Source of the DNA: Pseudomonadota bacterium
GTDB taxonomy: Bacteria > Pseudomonadota > Gammaproteobacteria > Burkholderiales > Thiobacillaceae
Length of the DNA: 49,640 bases
Assembly (NCBI GenBank): GCA_030691265.1
Contig: JAUYET010000045.1
Coordinates: 1 to 49,640 of the forward strand
Direction of reading: 5' to 3'
Every line of letters starts with the position of its first letter. Position 1 is the stretch's first letter. The notes under the pieces were generated by a model. That model was not told the origin of the DNA. It ran no database searches and saw only the letters and a list, made by a program, of their open reading frames with translations. The position numbers and the translations under genes were made by a program. This document shows positions 37,236 to 45,893 of this stretch, piece after piece.

Positions 37236-38189
37236 TTATTGCGTGGTCAGTTGGTCGGAACGGGTGAATGTCCAGCTCCGCGTGATGCCCAGAATATCGA
37301 CCTTCTTGCGCAGGGCCTCGGGAAAACGCGGAAACGGCGCCGACATTTCCACGATCTTCATGGCGGCGGCATCCAGCACTTTCGAGCCGGATGAACGCTC
37401 AATCTGAATCGATTCGATCTCGCCGTTATCGAAGATGTTCACCGTCAGAATCAGCGTGCCGTAGAGACTGTTGCGTTTGGCCGCTTCCGGGTAATTCATG
37501 TTGCCGACGCGCTCGACCTTGATGCGCCAATCTTCCACGTACTGCGCGAAGGTGAATTCCTGCGCGCGCGCACCGACAAACATCCGCCTTGGCCGTTTCT
37601 GGTACTCGTCGCGTTGCTGGTCGATACGCGCCTGCAACCGCGCCATTTCCAGACTGCGCGTGGCCAGATCGAGCGGCGCCGGAGTCGGCGGGGTTGGAAT
37701 AGGCGAGCGCGGATCGGCAACCGGCACGGGTTTCTGCTCCGGCACCTGGTAATCCGATTTGATCTGCTGCATCAGCGCCTTGGTTTTCTGTTCCAGCGCC
37801 TGCACACGCGCGTTGAACTCGGCCTCCGCACTCAACGTCTGGTCGCGTTCGGCCGCCGGCAGCGGCGATTTGGCCTGACGGTTGTCATCGACATTGCCGC
37901 CGCCGTCGAGATTCGCCTGCGCCAGCACGTCGGCCTGCAACGGTTTTGCCTTGGTCTTGGCGTTGACCAGCACCACGTCGATCGGCGGCGAGATGTTCTC
38001 GAACAGCTTCGGGTTGGCGGCCGTGAACTGCAAGCCAAAGATAAACAGCACATGAATGATGGCCGCGATCAGGAGCGCCTGAGTAAAGCGATCATCCCAG
38101 TCGGCTGAAGTCTGCGGCGCGTAAGGAAACGGCGCCACGACCTCAGTCAGGACATCCTTCAGGCGGCGGACTGGGCCAGAAACCGACAT
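37236..38189 (-). CDS. TonB-like energy transducer
   Basis: A 317-residue protein with one membrane helix (about 36-55, ALLIAAIIHVLFIFGLQF), a proline- and lysine-rich periplasmic stretch (EQKPVPVADPRSPIPTPPTP) and a C-terminal TonB domain (YPEAAKRNSLYGTLILTVNI, then FPRFPEAL). No exbB/exbD is adjacent. The start overlaps the RNB gene by 31 bp; a GTG 36 bp later is an alternative. Confidence 0.85.
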   Translation of the reverse strand: MSVSGPVRRLKDVLTEVVAPFPYAPQTSADWDDRFTQALLIAAIIHVLFIFGLQFTAANPKLFENISPPIDVVLVNAKTKAKPLQADVLAQANLDGGGNVDDNRQAKSPLPAAERDQTLSAEAEFNARVQALEQKTKALMQQIKSDYQVPEQKPVPVADPRSPIPTPPTPAPLDLATRSLEMARLQARIDQQRDEYQKRPRRMFVGARAQEFTFAQYVEDWRIKVERVGNMNYPEAAKRNSLYGTLILTVNIFDNGEIESIQIERSSGSKVLDAAAMKIVEMSAPFPRFPEALRKKVDILGITRSWTFTRSDQLTTQ

Positions 38190-40021
38190 GTCAGATCGTT
38201 GTCGAGCAGGTCGATATCCGCCACCGCCACACGAATCCGCTCACCCGGATTCAACGTCGGCGCGCCGACGACTTTGGCGACGAAGGGCAAGCCATCCAGC
38301 CGGATCAGGTTTTCGCGCCAGACCGAGGCGTCGATCTCCTGGATGCCTTCTTGTTGCAACCAGCGCAAGCACCAGTAACGCTCCATGCTGCGCTGGAAAT
38401 CGTTGTAGGCATCGTAGGCGAGTTCGAAATCGCGCACGGCGGCGAACAGCATGGTGTCATTGCCGGCGTGCGGCGGCGTTTCTTCGCGCGCCACGGCCAG
38501 AATCTGGCGTTGATTCAGCAAATCGACGTAACGCCGCAGCGGCGACGTGCTCCAGGTGTAATGCGCGACGCCGAGGCCTTCGTGCGGCGCGGGCTTCAAC
38601 GTCATGCGCACCTTGCCGCCGGTTTGCGCGCGATAAATGCCGGCCACATTGCGATCCGCCAGCATGCCGCCCCAGCGGCTGTTGGCCAGTATCATCATTT
38701 CCGAGACCAGTTTGTCGATCGGGTTGCCGCGCTGGCGCGGCACGATGTCGACGCGTTCCGCGTCCTTTTCACCACTCACCTTGAACACGTAATCGTGGCG
38801 CTGCACTTGATCCGCCTTGCCGCGCCCGATTTCGAGTTGCTTGGCGAAACCGAACAGCCATTCCAGTTCGCGCCGAAACGGGTAGTCGTTGCCGCGTGGT
38901 TGCCCTCCCTCGCCGATGGTGGCCTCATTGAACAAGGGTTCCAGCGTCTCATGCCGCAGATTGGCGGCGATGCGGATCGAATCGGCCTTGGTGGACAGGC
39001 TCTGGATGGCGTAATCCGGCCCGACTTCGACATACAGCGACAGCGCCGGGCAATCGCGGTTCTCGGCCAGGGTGTACTGCTCGATGAGATCGCCCGGCAG
39101 CATGGTGATCTTGTCGCCCGGCATATAGATGGTGGACAGCCGCGTCGCCGCCAGCTTGTCGAGATCGGAACCGGGCGTGATGCCGAGCGCCGGCGCGGCG
39201 ATGTGGATGCCGACGCGGACCGAACCATCGTCACGGAAGATCACCGAAAACGCATCGTCGATCTCGGTGGTGGAAGCATCGTCGATGCTGAATGCGGGCG
39301 CATCGCCGGCCGGCAACTCGGGCGGCGGCAACGGCGCGGCCAACGCAGGGAAAGCCAGGCCGCGCGGGAAATGCGTCAGCAGGAAAGCCTGGCGATGGAA
39401 CTCCAGGCTGGAAGGAATCGCGCCGCACTTGTCGAGCAGGCGCACCGCAGAAAGATTGGTTTCGGCGCAGGCATCCGACAGCGCCTTGAATTCCAGGCTG
39501 TTCTTGTCCGGCTTGTGCGCCAGCTCGAACACCTTGGCGCGCATGGCCTCCGGCAACTCGCTCTGCACCAGCATGGCGACCCACTCGGCGCGCAACGCCG
39601 CCTCGCGCGCCTTGCGTTCCAGGCCCAGTTTGGCCGCCGCCAGGTTTTCCGCCGGCGCCGCCTTGTAGCGGCCTTTGCCTTTTTTCTGGAAATAGATCGG
39701 CGCCTGATGCAGCGCCAGCACGATGGCGGTGGATTCCGGCGCGGCGGGTTTGTGGCCGAAATACTCTTGCGCCAAGGCCTCGAAGCCGAACTCCTCGCTG
39801 CCTGCGACTTCCCAGAGGAAATCCAGATCGAGTTCTGTGCGCAGCGCGCGTGCGCTGTCCATCACCTGCGCCGGCGCCGGCGCGGTATAGCGCAACAACA
39901 CATGCGCCGCCTTGAGCTTGCCGCGCTTGCCGTGTTGGGATTCGATTTGCAGCGAACTGTCTTGGTCCGCCAGGATGGTGCCGGCTTTGATATCGCCGTC
40001 TTCTTCGTAAAGAACGTACAT
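38159..40021 (-). CDS. RNB-domain ribonuclease (RNase II family)
   Basis: A 620-residue 3'-5' exoribonuclease. The RNB catalytic block is FSIDDASTTEIDDAFSVIF (about 240-258), with its ordered aspartates, followed by RVGIHIAAP and YMPGDKITMLP. The region GNPIDKLVSEMMILANSRWG and LRRYVDLLNQRQILA complete the domain. The protein is shorter than RNase R and lacks an obvious second cold-shock domain. It is co-transcribed with the YqiA-like and TonB-like genes. Confidence 0.9.
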   Translation of the reverse strand: MYVLYEEDGDIKAGTILADQDSSLQIESQHGKRGKLKAAHVLLRYTAPAPAQVMDSARALRTELDLDFLWEVAGSEEFGFEALAQEYFGHKPAAPESTAIVLALHQAPIYFQKKGKGRYKAAPAENLAAAKLGLERKAREAALRAEWVAMLVQSELPEAMRAKVFELAHKPDKNSLEFKALSDACAETNLSAVRLLDKCGAIPSSLEFHRQAFLLTHFPRGLAFPALAAPLPPPELPAGDAPAFSIDDASTTEIDDAFSVIFRDDGSVRVGIHIAAPALGITPGSDLDKLAATRLSTIYMPGDKITMLPGDLIEQYTLAENRDCPALSLYVEVGPDYAIQSLSTKADSIRIAANLRHETLEPLFNEATIGEGGQPRGNDYPFRRELEWLFGFAKQLEIGRGKADQVQRHDYVFKVSGEKDAERVDIVPRQRGNPIDKLVSEMMILANSRWGGMLADRNVAGIYRAQTGGKVRMTLKPAPHEGLGVAHYTWSTSPLRRYVDLLNQRQILAVAREETPPHAGNDTMLFAAVRDFELAYDAYNDFQRSMERYWCLRWLQQEGIQEIDASVWRENLIRLDGLPFVAKVVGAPTLNPGERIRVAVADIDLLDNDLTCRFLAQSAA

Positions 40022-40061
40022 AGAGGGCTACCCGCAAGCCTTTCGTGGATGCTACAAAAAT

Positions 40062-40631
40062 TCAAAAAGCCAGAATGGCCGGGATGGTGTCAGTAAATCG
40101 AGAGAAACCGTGATCGCCGCCTGCCAGCACAACCTGTTGCGCGCCCGCGTAAAAGCCCACGGCTTCTCGGTAGTCGAGCACGGCATCGCCGGTTTCAGCC
40201 AGCAGCAGATAACGCTCCGGCCGGGTAATCGCCGCAACCGCGCAGGCATTCAACTCGGCCGCGTGCTCGGCGCTGAACAGATATTCCTCACCGCTATGCC
40301 AGTTTTTCTGCGTTTGCCCGACCAGGCCGGCAAGCTTGCCATGGCAGGCCACGCAGGGGTTGACCAGAATCGCTTTGATATTGCGTTCATGACCGTGTTT
40401 TTCCACCAGCCAGGTCGCGTAAAACCCGCCCAGCGAACTGCCGATCAATTTGACCGGACTGCGACTCGAAACAATCAGGTCGTCCAGCAACTGGATGGCT
40501 GCGGCGGGACGATGCGGCAGATCGGGGCAGACATAGGCTACACCCAGACCGCGCTGATCGAGCCAGTCGCCAAGTTCAAGCGCCTTGCCGGAACGAGATG
40601 AGCTGTTGAAACCGTGGATGTAAAGCAGCAT
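40062..40631 (-). CDS. YqiA-like alpha/beta-hydrolase esterase
   Basis: A 189-residue UPF0227/YqiA protein. LLYIHGFNSSSRSGK gives the oxyanion region, GSSLGGFYATWLVEKHG the nucleophile elbow with its serine, and GGDHGFSRF the catalytic histidine. Likely a short-chain ester hydrolase. It lies 33 bp behind the MCE lipoprotein gene and 40 bp before the RNB gene. Confidence 0.88.
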   Translation of the reverse strand: MLLYIHGFNSSSRSGKALELGDWLDQRGLGVAYVCPDLPHRPAAAIQLLDDLIVSSRSPVKLIGSSLGGFYATWLVEKHGHERNIKAILVNPCVACHGKLAGLVGQTQKNWHSGEEYLFSAEHAAELNACAVAAITRPERYLLLAETGDAVLDYREAVGFYAGAQQVVLAGGDHGFSRFTDTIPAILAF

Positions 40632-40664
40632 GGGTGGGGGCGCGAAATCGCGAAATCGCGCATT

Positions 40665-41366
40665 TTAGCGGGCCTGGGGCTTTTCCACAGTGGCGGGCTG
40701 CACGCGAGCCAGCCATGCGATCACCGCATCCAGCACCTGGCCGCTGGCCTGCCCCAGGCCGGCGGCTGCGGCTGCGGCAGTCTGGCTGGCAACGGCAACC
40801 TCCGCGACAAACACCTGCTGCCCGACCAGACGCGCCGTGCTTCGCTGCACCAGCTCGACCTCCAGCGCGACGCGTGCGCTGCCCGGCGTTTGCGCGGCAT
40901 TGTGGAAAAAATCGAGCAGCCGGATGTTCAACTGATAGTCACCCTGCACGCCGGCCCCGAGCGGGAGCACACCGGCATACAGACCGCTGGCAAGCAGACG
41001 TTGGCGCAACAGGGTATGCAGACGTTTCGGCGGCGCTTCATTCCAGTGTGCATATTGGTATTGCGCCTGCGTGCCAGGCGCGCGGCTATAGACCAGACGC
41101 AGACTCTGCGAGAAACCGCCGGGCTCCGCTTCACGCAGCAGAAGAACCGGTCGTGTCGCCTGGGCTGGCGACGCGACAGCCGGCGCGGCGGCGGCGGGAA
41201 CCTCAAGCACGTAATAACTGATCGCTTGTGTGCGCGCGCCCGGCAGACTGCAACCGGCCAGGCAAACGAACAGGCAAACGTACCCGCAAGGGGCACGCCG
41301 GATTCGTAAAGCCGCTAAAGCGGCAACGACTCCGCTGAATCCGTGTGTCTTCATGCGCATGCTCAT
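40665..41366 (-). CDS. ABC-type transport auxiliary lipoprotein (PqiC-like)
   Basis: A 233-residue outer-membrane lipoprotein of the ABC_trans_aux/PqiC group found with MCE transporters. The lipobox LAGC ends at Cys39. The signal peptide is unusually long: residues about 10-30 (GFSGVVAALAALRIRRAPCG) are encoded by a dispersed palindromic repeat (41279-41337), and the ordinary hydrophobic core CLFVCLAGC follows. The start ATG 41366 overlaps the MlaD-like stop (ATGA). Confidence 0.85.
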   Translation of the reverse strand: MSMRMKTHGFSGVVAALAALRIRRAPCGYVCLFVCLAGCSLPGARTQAISYYVLEVPAAAAPAVASPAQATRPVLLLREAEPGGFSQSLRLVYSRAPGTQAQYQYAHWNEAPPKRLHTLLRQRLLASGLYAGVLPLGAGVQGDYQLNIRLLDFFHNAAQTPGSARVALEVELVQRSTARLVGQQVFVAEVAVASQTAAAAAAGLGQASGQVLDAVIAWLARVQPATVEKPQAR

Positions 41367-42343
41367 TGCTCCCCCGGTCCCAGTTCGGCCTTGTGCGGGC
41401 CATAAAGAATGCGGCTGGGGTCGGAGAACTCCCGGCTGGTGCTTTGCAGCGTGTCGCTGGAGCCGCGCAAGGCCTGGGCGGTGATCTGGATTTCCTGCAT
41501 GCCCAGATCGACGCTGAGGCGAAGCTGCGCCTGCATGTCGCGCAGGCTGGCATCCAGCGTGGTCAACGTGCTGCGCGCGGTATCGAGCGTGGCCTCGGCA
41601 TCGCTGGCCAGCTTGTCGAAACGCTGTCCGGCCTGCTGCGCCATGCGCCCGCCATCGCGCAGCAAACGGCTGCTGTCGTGCAGCACCGGCGTCAGCTCCG
41701 CGCCGACCGTATCCAGCCGCGCGGCAGCCTGACGCGCCGCACCCAGCGTGGCATGTAACTCGGGAGCCAGTTGACGCAACTCCCCGGTTGCGCCGGCCAC
41801 ATTGATCAAAATACTGCTGAAGGCTTTCTGGTTTTGATCGGAAAGCAGCTTGTTGACCCGCTCGACCGCCTCGCCGCCGGCCTTGCCCAAACCCTCGAGC
41901 GTGCTGGAAATACGCGCCATTTGCGGCACCCCCTCGTCGATGACCGGATAAGGCTCGCCCTCGGGCGGCGGACCGATATCCGAGCCGCCCTTCCAGACAT
42001 TGTCGAGATCGATCGCGGCCAGGCCGGTGACCAGATTGCGGCTGACCACGGCTTCGGCGCCTTCCCAGACCGGCGTGCGCGCATCCACTTCAATGATCAC
42101 GCGCACGGTCTTGGCCTGGCCCGGCAGGATGATGTAATCGGCCACCTTGCCGACCTTGATGCCCTGCATGCGCACATCGCTGTTGAGTTGCAGGCCTTCC
42201 AGCGACTGGTTGCGGAAGTACACGGTAAACCGGTCCACGTCCTGTTCGTTGCCGCCCTTGAGCCAATAAAAGCCGGCCGCCATCGCAATGATGAGCGTCA
42301 CCACCACGAGGCCGACCCAGGCATAGCGCGCATCTGATTCCAC
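41363..42343 (-). CDS. mlaD: MlaD-family MCE protein
   Basis: A 326-residue periplasmic lipid-binding subunit. One N-terminal membrane anchor (about 8-26, WVGLVVVTLIIAMAAGFYW) precedes the MCE domain (about 38-115, VYFRNQSLEGLQLNSDVRMQ, then GIKVGKV). A long helical C-terminal part follows. It should form the ring or channel that passes phospholipids between inner membrane and outer lipoprotein. Confidence 0.92.
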   Translation of the reverse strand: MESDARYAWVGLVVVTLIIAMAAGFYWLKGGNEQDVDRFTVYFRNQSLEGLQLNSDVRMQGIKVGKVADYIILPGQAKTVRVIIEVDARTPVWEGAEAVVSRNLVTGLAAIDLDNVWKGGSDIGPPPEGEPYPVIDEGVPQMARISSTLEGLGKAGGEAVERVNKLLSDQNQKAFSSILINVAGATGELRQLAPELHATLGAARQAAARLDTVGAELTPVLHDSSRLLRDGGRMAQQAGQRFDKLASDAEATLDTARSTLTTLDASLRDMQAQLRLSVDLGMQEIQITAQALRGSSDTLQSTSREFSDPSRILYGPHKAELGPGEQ

Positions 42344-42361
42344 TGATCTATCTCCTTCCCG

Positions 42362-43123
42362 TCATCTTTTTCCCGAATGGGCAGAAAAGTATTTCCTTAT
42401 CCATTCATGATCGAGTTCAGCGACGACATCCACCGGCCCATCGGCGATCACCCGGCCGCCATGCAACACGATGACCCGATCGACCATGCCCCACAAGGTA
42501 TCGAGGTCGTGCGTGGCCATCAGCGCGGTGAGGCCGAGACTGTCGCACAGCACGCGCAGCAGATGGTCGAATTCGCGCGCGCTGATCGGATCGAGGCCGG
42601 AAGTGGGCTCGTCGAGAAACAGCAATTCCGGCTCCAGAGCCAGCGCGCGCGCCAGGGCCGCACGTTTTTTCATGCCGCCGGAAAGCTCGCTCGGTCGTTT
42701 GTCGGCAGCCTCCATCGGCAAGCCGGCCAGGCGGATTTTCATCGCCACCACTTCATCGCGCAGCCTGGCCGGCAGACTGGTGTGCTCGATCAACGGCGCG
42801 GCGACGTTTTCCGCCACGCTGAGCGAAGAAAACAGCGCGCCTTCCTGAAACAACACGCCAAAACGGCTGCGCACCTGGTTCAGGTGGCTGTGCGACAAGT
42901 CGCAGATATTCTTGCCGAACAGACGCACATGGCCCTGCGACGGCCGCACCAGACCGATGCACTCGCGCAGCAGGACGCTCTTGCCGGTACCGCTGCCGCC
43001 AATCAACGCGACCACTTCGCCGCGCCCGATGGAGAAATCGAGCCCCCTGTGCAGCCATTGGTCGCCGAGATGCGTGTGCAAGCCCTTGACCTCCAGAACC
43101 GGATCGTTCGGAGCTGGATTCAC
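42362..43123 (-). CDS. mlaF: MlaF-like ABC transporter ATPase
   Basis: A 253-residue ATP-binding subunit. Walker A GGSGTGKS is at 42-49, the signature LSGGMKKRAALARAL near 142, Walker B LLFLDEPTSGLDP near 164, and the switch histidine in MATHDLD. The start is GTG 43123, whose GTGA overlaps the permease stop. Lipid-transport family by context. Confidence 0.93.
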   Translation of the reverse strand: MNPAPNDPVLEVKGLHTHLGDQWLHRGLDFSIGRGEVVALIGGSGTGKSVLLRECIGLVRPSQGHVRLFGKNICDLSHSHLNQVRSRFGVLFQEGALFSSLSVAENVAAPLIEHTSLPARLRDEVVAMKIRLAGLPMEAADKRPSELSGGMKKRAALARALALEPELLFLDEPTSGLDPISAREFDHLLRVLCDSLGLTALMATHDLDTLWGMVDRVIVLHGGRVIADGPVDVVAELDHEWIRKYFSAHSGKR

Positions 43124-44244
43124 TGCGTGATCTCCGGGAAGGCGATGGCGAACGCCGAATCGATCAGAATCACGGCGACGATGCTCTGCACCACGGTGCG
43201 GGTGGTGTATTCGCCGACGCTGCGCGCGTCGCGGCTGACGACGAAGCCGTTGCGACAGGCAATCAACGCAATCGCCGCCGCGAATACCGGCGTTTTGTAC
43301 AGACCAAACAGCACCATATTGATCGGCGACACCGATTTCATCCGCTCGAAAAACGTGTAGTAGGTGATATCCAACTGCGCATTGGCGACCCACGCCGCGC
43401 CGAGCACGCCCATGACATCGCCGACAAAGGTCAGCAAGGGCAATGCGACGATGATGGCGAGCAAACGCGGCAGCACCAGAACCTGGACGGGAGACAGGCC
43501 CAGCGTGGTAATGGCATCGATTTCCTCGGTCACCCGCATGGCGCCGATTTGCGCGGTGAAAGCCGCGCCCGAACGCCCGGCGACCAGGACCGCGGTGAGC
43601 AGCGGCGCCAGTTCGCGTGCGATGGCGATGGTGACGCCATCGACGATGAAAATATTGGCGCCGAACTTGCGAACCTGGACGCTGAGCAGGAACGCGAACA
43701 CGACGCCGATCAATAACGTCATCAGCCCCACGATGGGCAGTGCATTGGGGCCGACGGCTTCCAGTTGCGCCGTGCATTCGCGCAAGCGCAGCAAACGCGG
43801 CCGACGAATGACCTCATAAAAGCCTTCGACGATGTGACCAAAGAATGCGAAATGGCCGACCAGCCCGGTTGCCCATTGCGTCGCTTTGCGCCCCAACAGC
43901 GGCAACAGCGCCCGCCGCCGCGACCGCGGCCGCGCCCGCGCATCGAGCCGGTTGGCGACCAGATGAATCAGGGTGAGCTGATGCTCGTTGAAAGCGACCA
44001 GCTCGACATGCGGCCATACCACGCCCTGCGCGCGCAACCGGTTCACCAGCAGCATGACGCCGGTGCTGTCGATATCGACCAGCTTGCCGGCATCGACGCA
44101 GACATGGCAGTCATGCGGCGTCGGCGTCTCAGCCAACAAACGGTCTATCTGTTCGAGATGCTCGATGCACCAACGCCCGCGCAGTTTCAACACACAGCCT
44201 GCCGCCGTTAGCGTGCGTTCCAGGCTGGGGCGGTGATCGCTCAT
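43120..44244 (-). CDS. mlaE: MlaE permease fused to an N-terminal STAS domain
   Basis: A 374-residue fusion. Residues 1-115 form a STAS (MlaB-like) domain (CVDAGKLVDIDSTGVMLLVNRL), and 140-374 form the MlaE permease with the hallmark RSGAAFTAQIGAMRVTEEIDAI, then GLSPVQVLVLPR. In E. coli MlaB and MlaE are separate proteins; here they are one chain. It overlaps mpl by one base (TGATG). Confidence 0.92.
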   Translation of the reverse strand: MSDHRPSLERTLTAAGCVLKLRGRWCIEHLEQIDRLLAETPTPHDCHVCVDAGKLVDIDSTGVMLLVNRLRAQGVVWPHVELVAFNEHQLTLIHLVANRLDARARPRSRRRALLPLLGRKATQWATGLVGHFAFFGHIVEGFYEVIRRPRLLRLRECTAQLEAVGPNALPIVGLMTLLIGVVFAFLLSVQVRKFGANIFIVDGVTIAIARELAPLLTAVLVAGRSGAAFTAQIGAMRVTEEIDAITTLGLSPVQVLVLPRLLAIIVALPLLTFVGDVMGVLGAAWVANAQLDITYYTFFERMKSVSPINMVLFGLYKTPVFAAAIALIACRNGFVVSRDARSVGEYTTRTVVQSIVAVILIDSAFAIAFPEITQ

Positions 44245-45770
44245 CAGGCTGCGGGCTGGTTGTTGGCTGCGGGCTGGTTAGTGGCTATTCGCGCCAGCAA
44301 CTTGTCGTGGATGCCGCCGAAGCCGCCGTTGCTCATCACCAGCACCCGATCGCCCGGGCGCACCTGCGTTGCGATGCGCTCGATCAACGAATCCAGATCG
44401 GCATCCGTCGTCGCCTTGGCGCCCAGCGGCGCCATCGCCGCCGCCACATCCCAATCGATGCCGCCGCTGTAACAGAACACCAAATCCGCCAGCGCCAGGC
44501 TGGCCGGCAACTGGTCTTTCATGACGCCCAGCTTCATGGTGTTCGAACGCGGTTCCAGCACGGCCAGAATGCGCGCCGAGCCTGCTTTGGCGCGCAAGCC
44601 TTCCAGCGTCGTCGCAATCGCCGTCGGGTGATGCGCGAAATCGTCGTAAAGCGTGATTCCGTTCACTTCGCCACGAATCTCCATGCGCCGTTTGACGTTG
44701 ATGAAACGGCTCAGCGCGTCGATACCCGCCTTCGCCGGCACGCCGGCATGGCGGGCAGCGGCGATCGCGGCCAGCGCATTCATGCGGTTGTGCTCGCCCT
44801 GCAACAACCAACTGACCTGGCCTACCGGCTGCGCGTCCAGGCTCACATCGAAGGCATCGACATTGGCGACCTTGGCTTGCCAGCCCAGGCCCGGGCCGCC
44901 GCCACCGGGTTTGCCAAAATACTCGACCGGGCTCCAGCAGCCGCGAGCGAGCGCCCGCAGGATGTTCTCATCGCCGCCATTGGCGACCACCAGGCCATTG
45001 GCCGGCACCGTGCGCACCAGATGATGGAACTGGGTTTCGATGGCAGCCAGATCGGGAAAGATGTCGGCGTGGTCGTATTCCAGGTTGTTCAGCACCGCGG
45101 TGCGCGGGTGGTAATGCACGAACTTGGAGCGCTTGTCGAAGAAAGCGGTGTCGTATTCATCCGCTTCGATGACGAAAAACGGGCTCTCGGTGAGGCGCGC
45201 GGAAACGCCGAAATTCATCGGCACGCCGCCGATCAGAAAGCCGGGATTCAAACCACAGTCTTCCAGTATCCAGGCCAGCATGGAAGCCGTCGTGGTCTTG
45301 CCGTGCGTGCCGGCCACCGCCAGCACCCACTTGTCCGCCGCCGGGCCGCCCCAAGGCGGACATTGCGCCCCCTCGGGGGGCAGCGGAGTCGTTGACGGCT
45401 CTGCCGTCTTACGAATCCGGCGTGCTTCCTGCGAGTGCAGCGAAGCGTGGGGGCTGTGCACACCGCGCAGCACGTTCTCGAACAGCCACTGCGGCCCGGA
45501 GATATACGGCAGGCCGCGATTCAGGATTTCTTCCATCAACGGCTGTTTGCCGCGGGTGACCACGTTGCCGACCACAAAAACATCGGGCTTCAGATCCAGT
45601 TGCTCGAGGCCGAAACCTTCGCTCAGGCGGATGCCCTGGCTCTCCAACTGGGTGCTCATCGGCGGATAGACATTGGCATCACAGCCGGTAACGGTATGGC
45701 CAGCCTGCTTGGCCAGAACGGCGATGCCGCCCATGAAGGTGCCGCAAATACCGAGGATGTGAATATGCAT
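44244..45770 (-). CDS. mpl: UDP-MurNAc tripeptide ligase with a repeat-encoded insertion
   Basis: A 508-residue Mpl, which attaches the recycled tripeptide L-Ala-gamma-D-Glu-mesoDAP to UDP-MurNAc. HILGICGTFMGG and the ATP loop GTHGKTTTAS (about 155-164) are clear. Compared with E. coli Mpl about 43 extra residues (about 104-146) lie between WLFENVLR and WVLAVAGTHGK. They are encoded by repeat sequence at about 45333-45464. The C-terminus carries a duplicated NQPAA unit from an 18-bp tandem repeat (about 44249-44284). The start is ATG 45770. First gene of the lipid transport operon. Confidence 0.93.
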   Translation of the reverse strand: MHIHILGICGTFMGGIAVLAKQAGHTVTGCDANVYPPMSTQLESQGIRLSEGFGLEQLDLKPDVFVVGNVVTRGKQPLMEEILNRGLPYISGPQWLFENVLRGVHSPHASLHSQEARRIRKTAEPSTTPLPPEGAQCPPWGGPAADKWVLAVAGTHGKTTTASMLAWILEDCGLNPGFLIGGVPMNFGVSARLTESPFFVIEADEYDTAFFDKRSKFVHYHPRTAVLNNLEYDHADIFPDLAAIETQFHHLVRTVPANGLVVANGGDENILRALARGCWSPVEYFGKPGGGGPGLGWQAKVANVDAFDVSLDAQPVGQVSWLLQGEHNRMNALAAIAAARHAGVPAKAGIDALSRFINVKRRMEIRGEVNGITLYDDFAHHPTAIATTLEGLRAKAGSARILAVLEPRSNTMKLGVMKDQLPASLALADLVFCYSGGIDWDVAAAMAPLGAKATTDADLDSLIERIATQVRPGDRVLVMSNGGFGGIHDKLLARIATNQPAANNQPAA

Positions 45771-45893
45771 GAGAGAGGGGGTGGACCCGACAAATAAAGG
45801 CAAAAACGATTATCCGTTGGGTTATGGATTGCCGCCAGTTCGCCGATAATGCCCGGCGCGCCTACAACCCTTCACACCGCCCCAAATCGAAAC

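Noticed and set aside
38351-40096. 581-codon open frame on the plus strand
   Set aside because: Antisense to the RNB ribonuclease gene.
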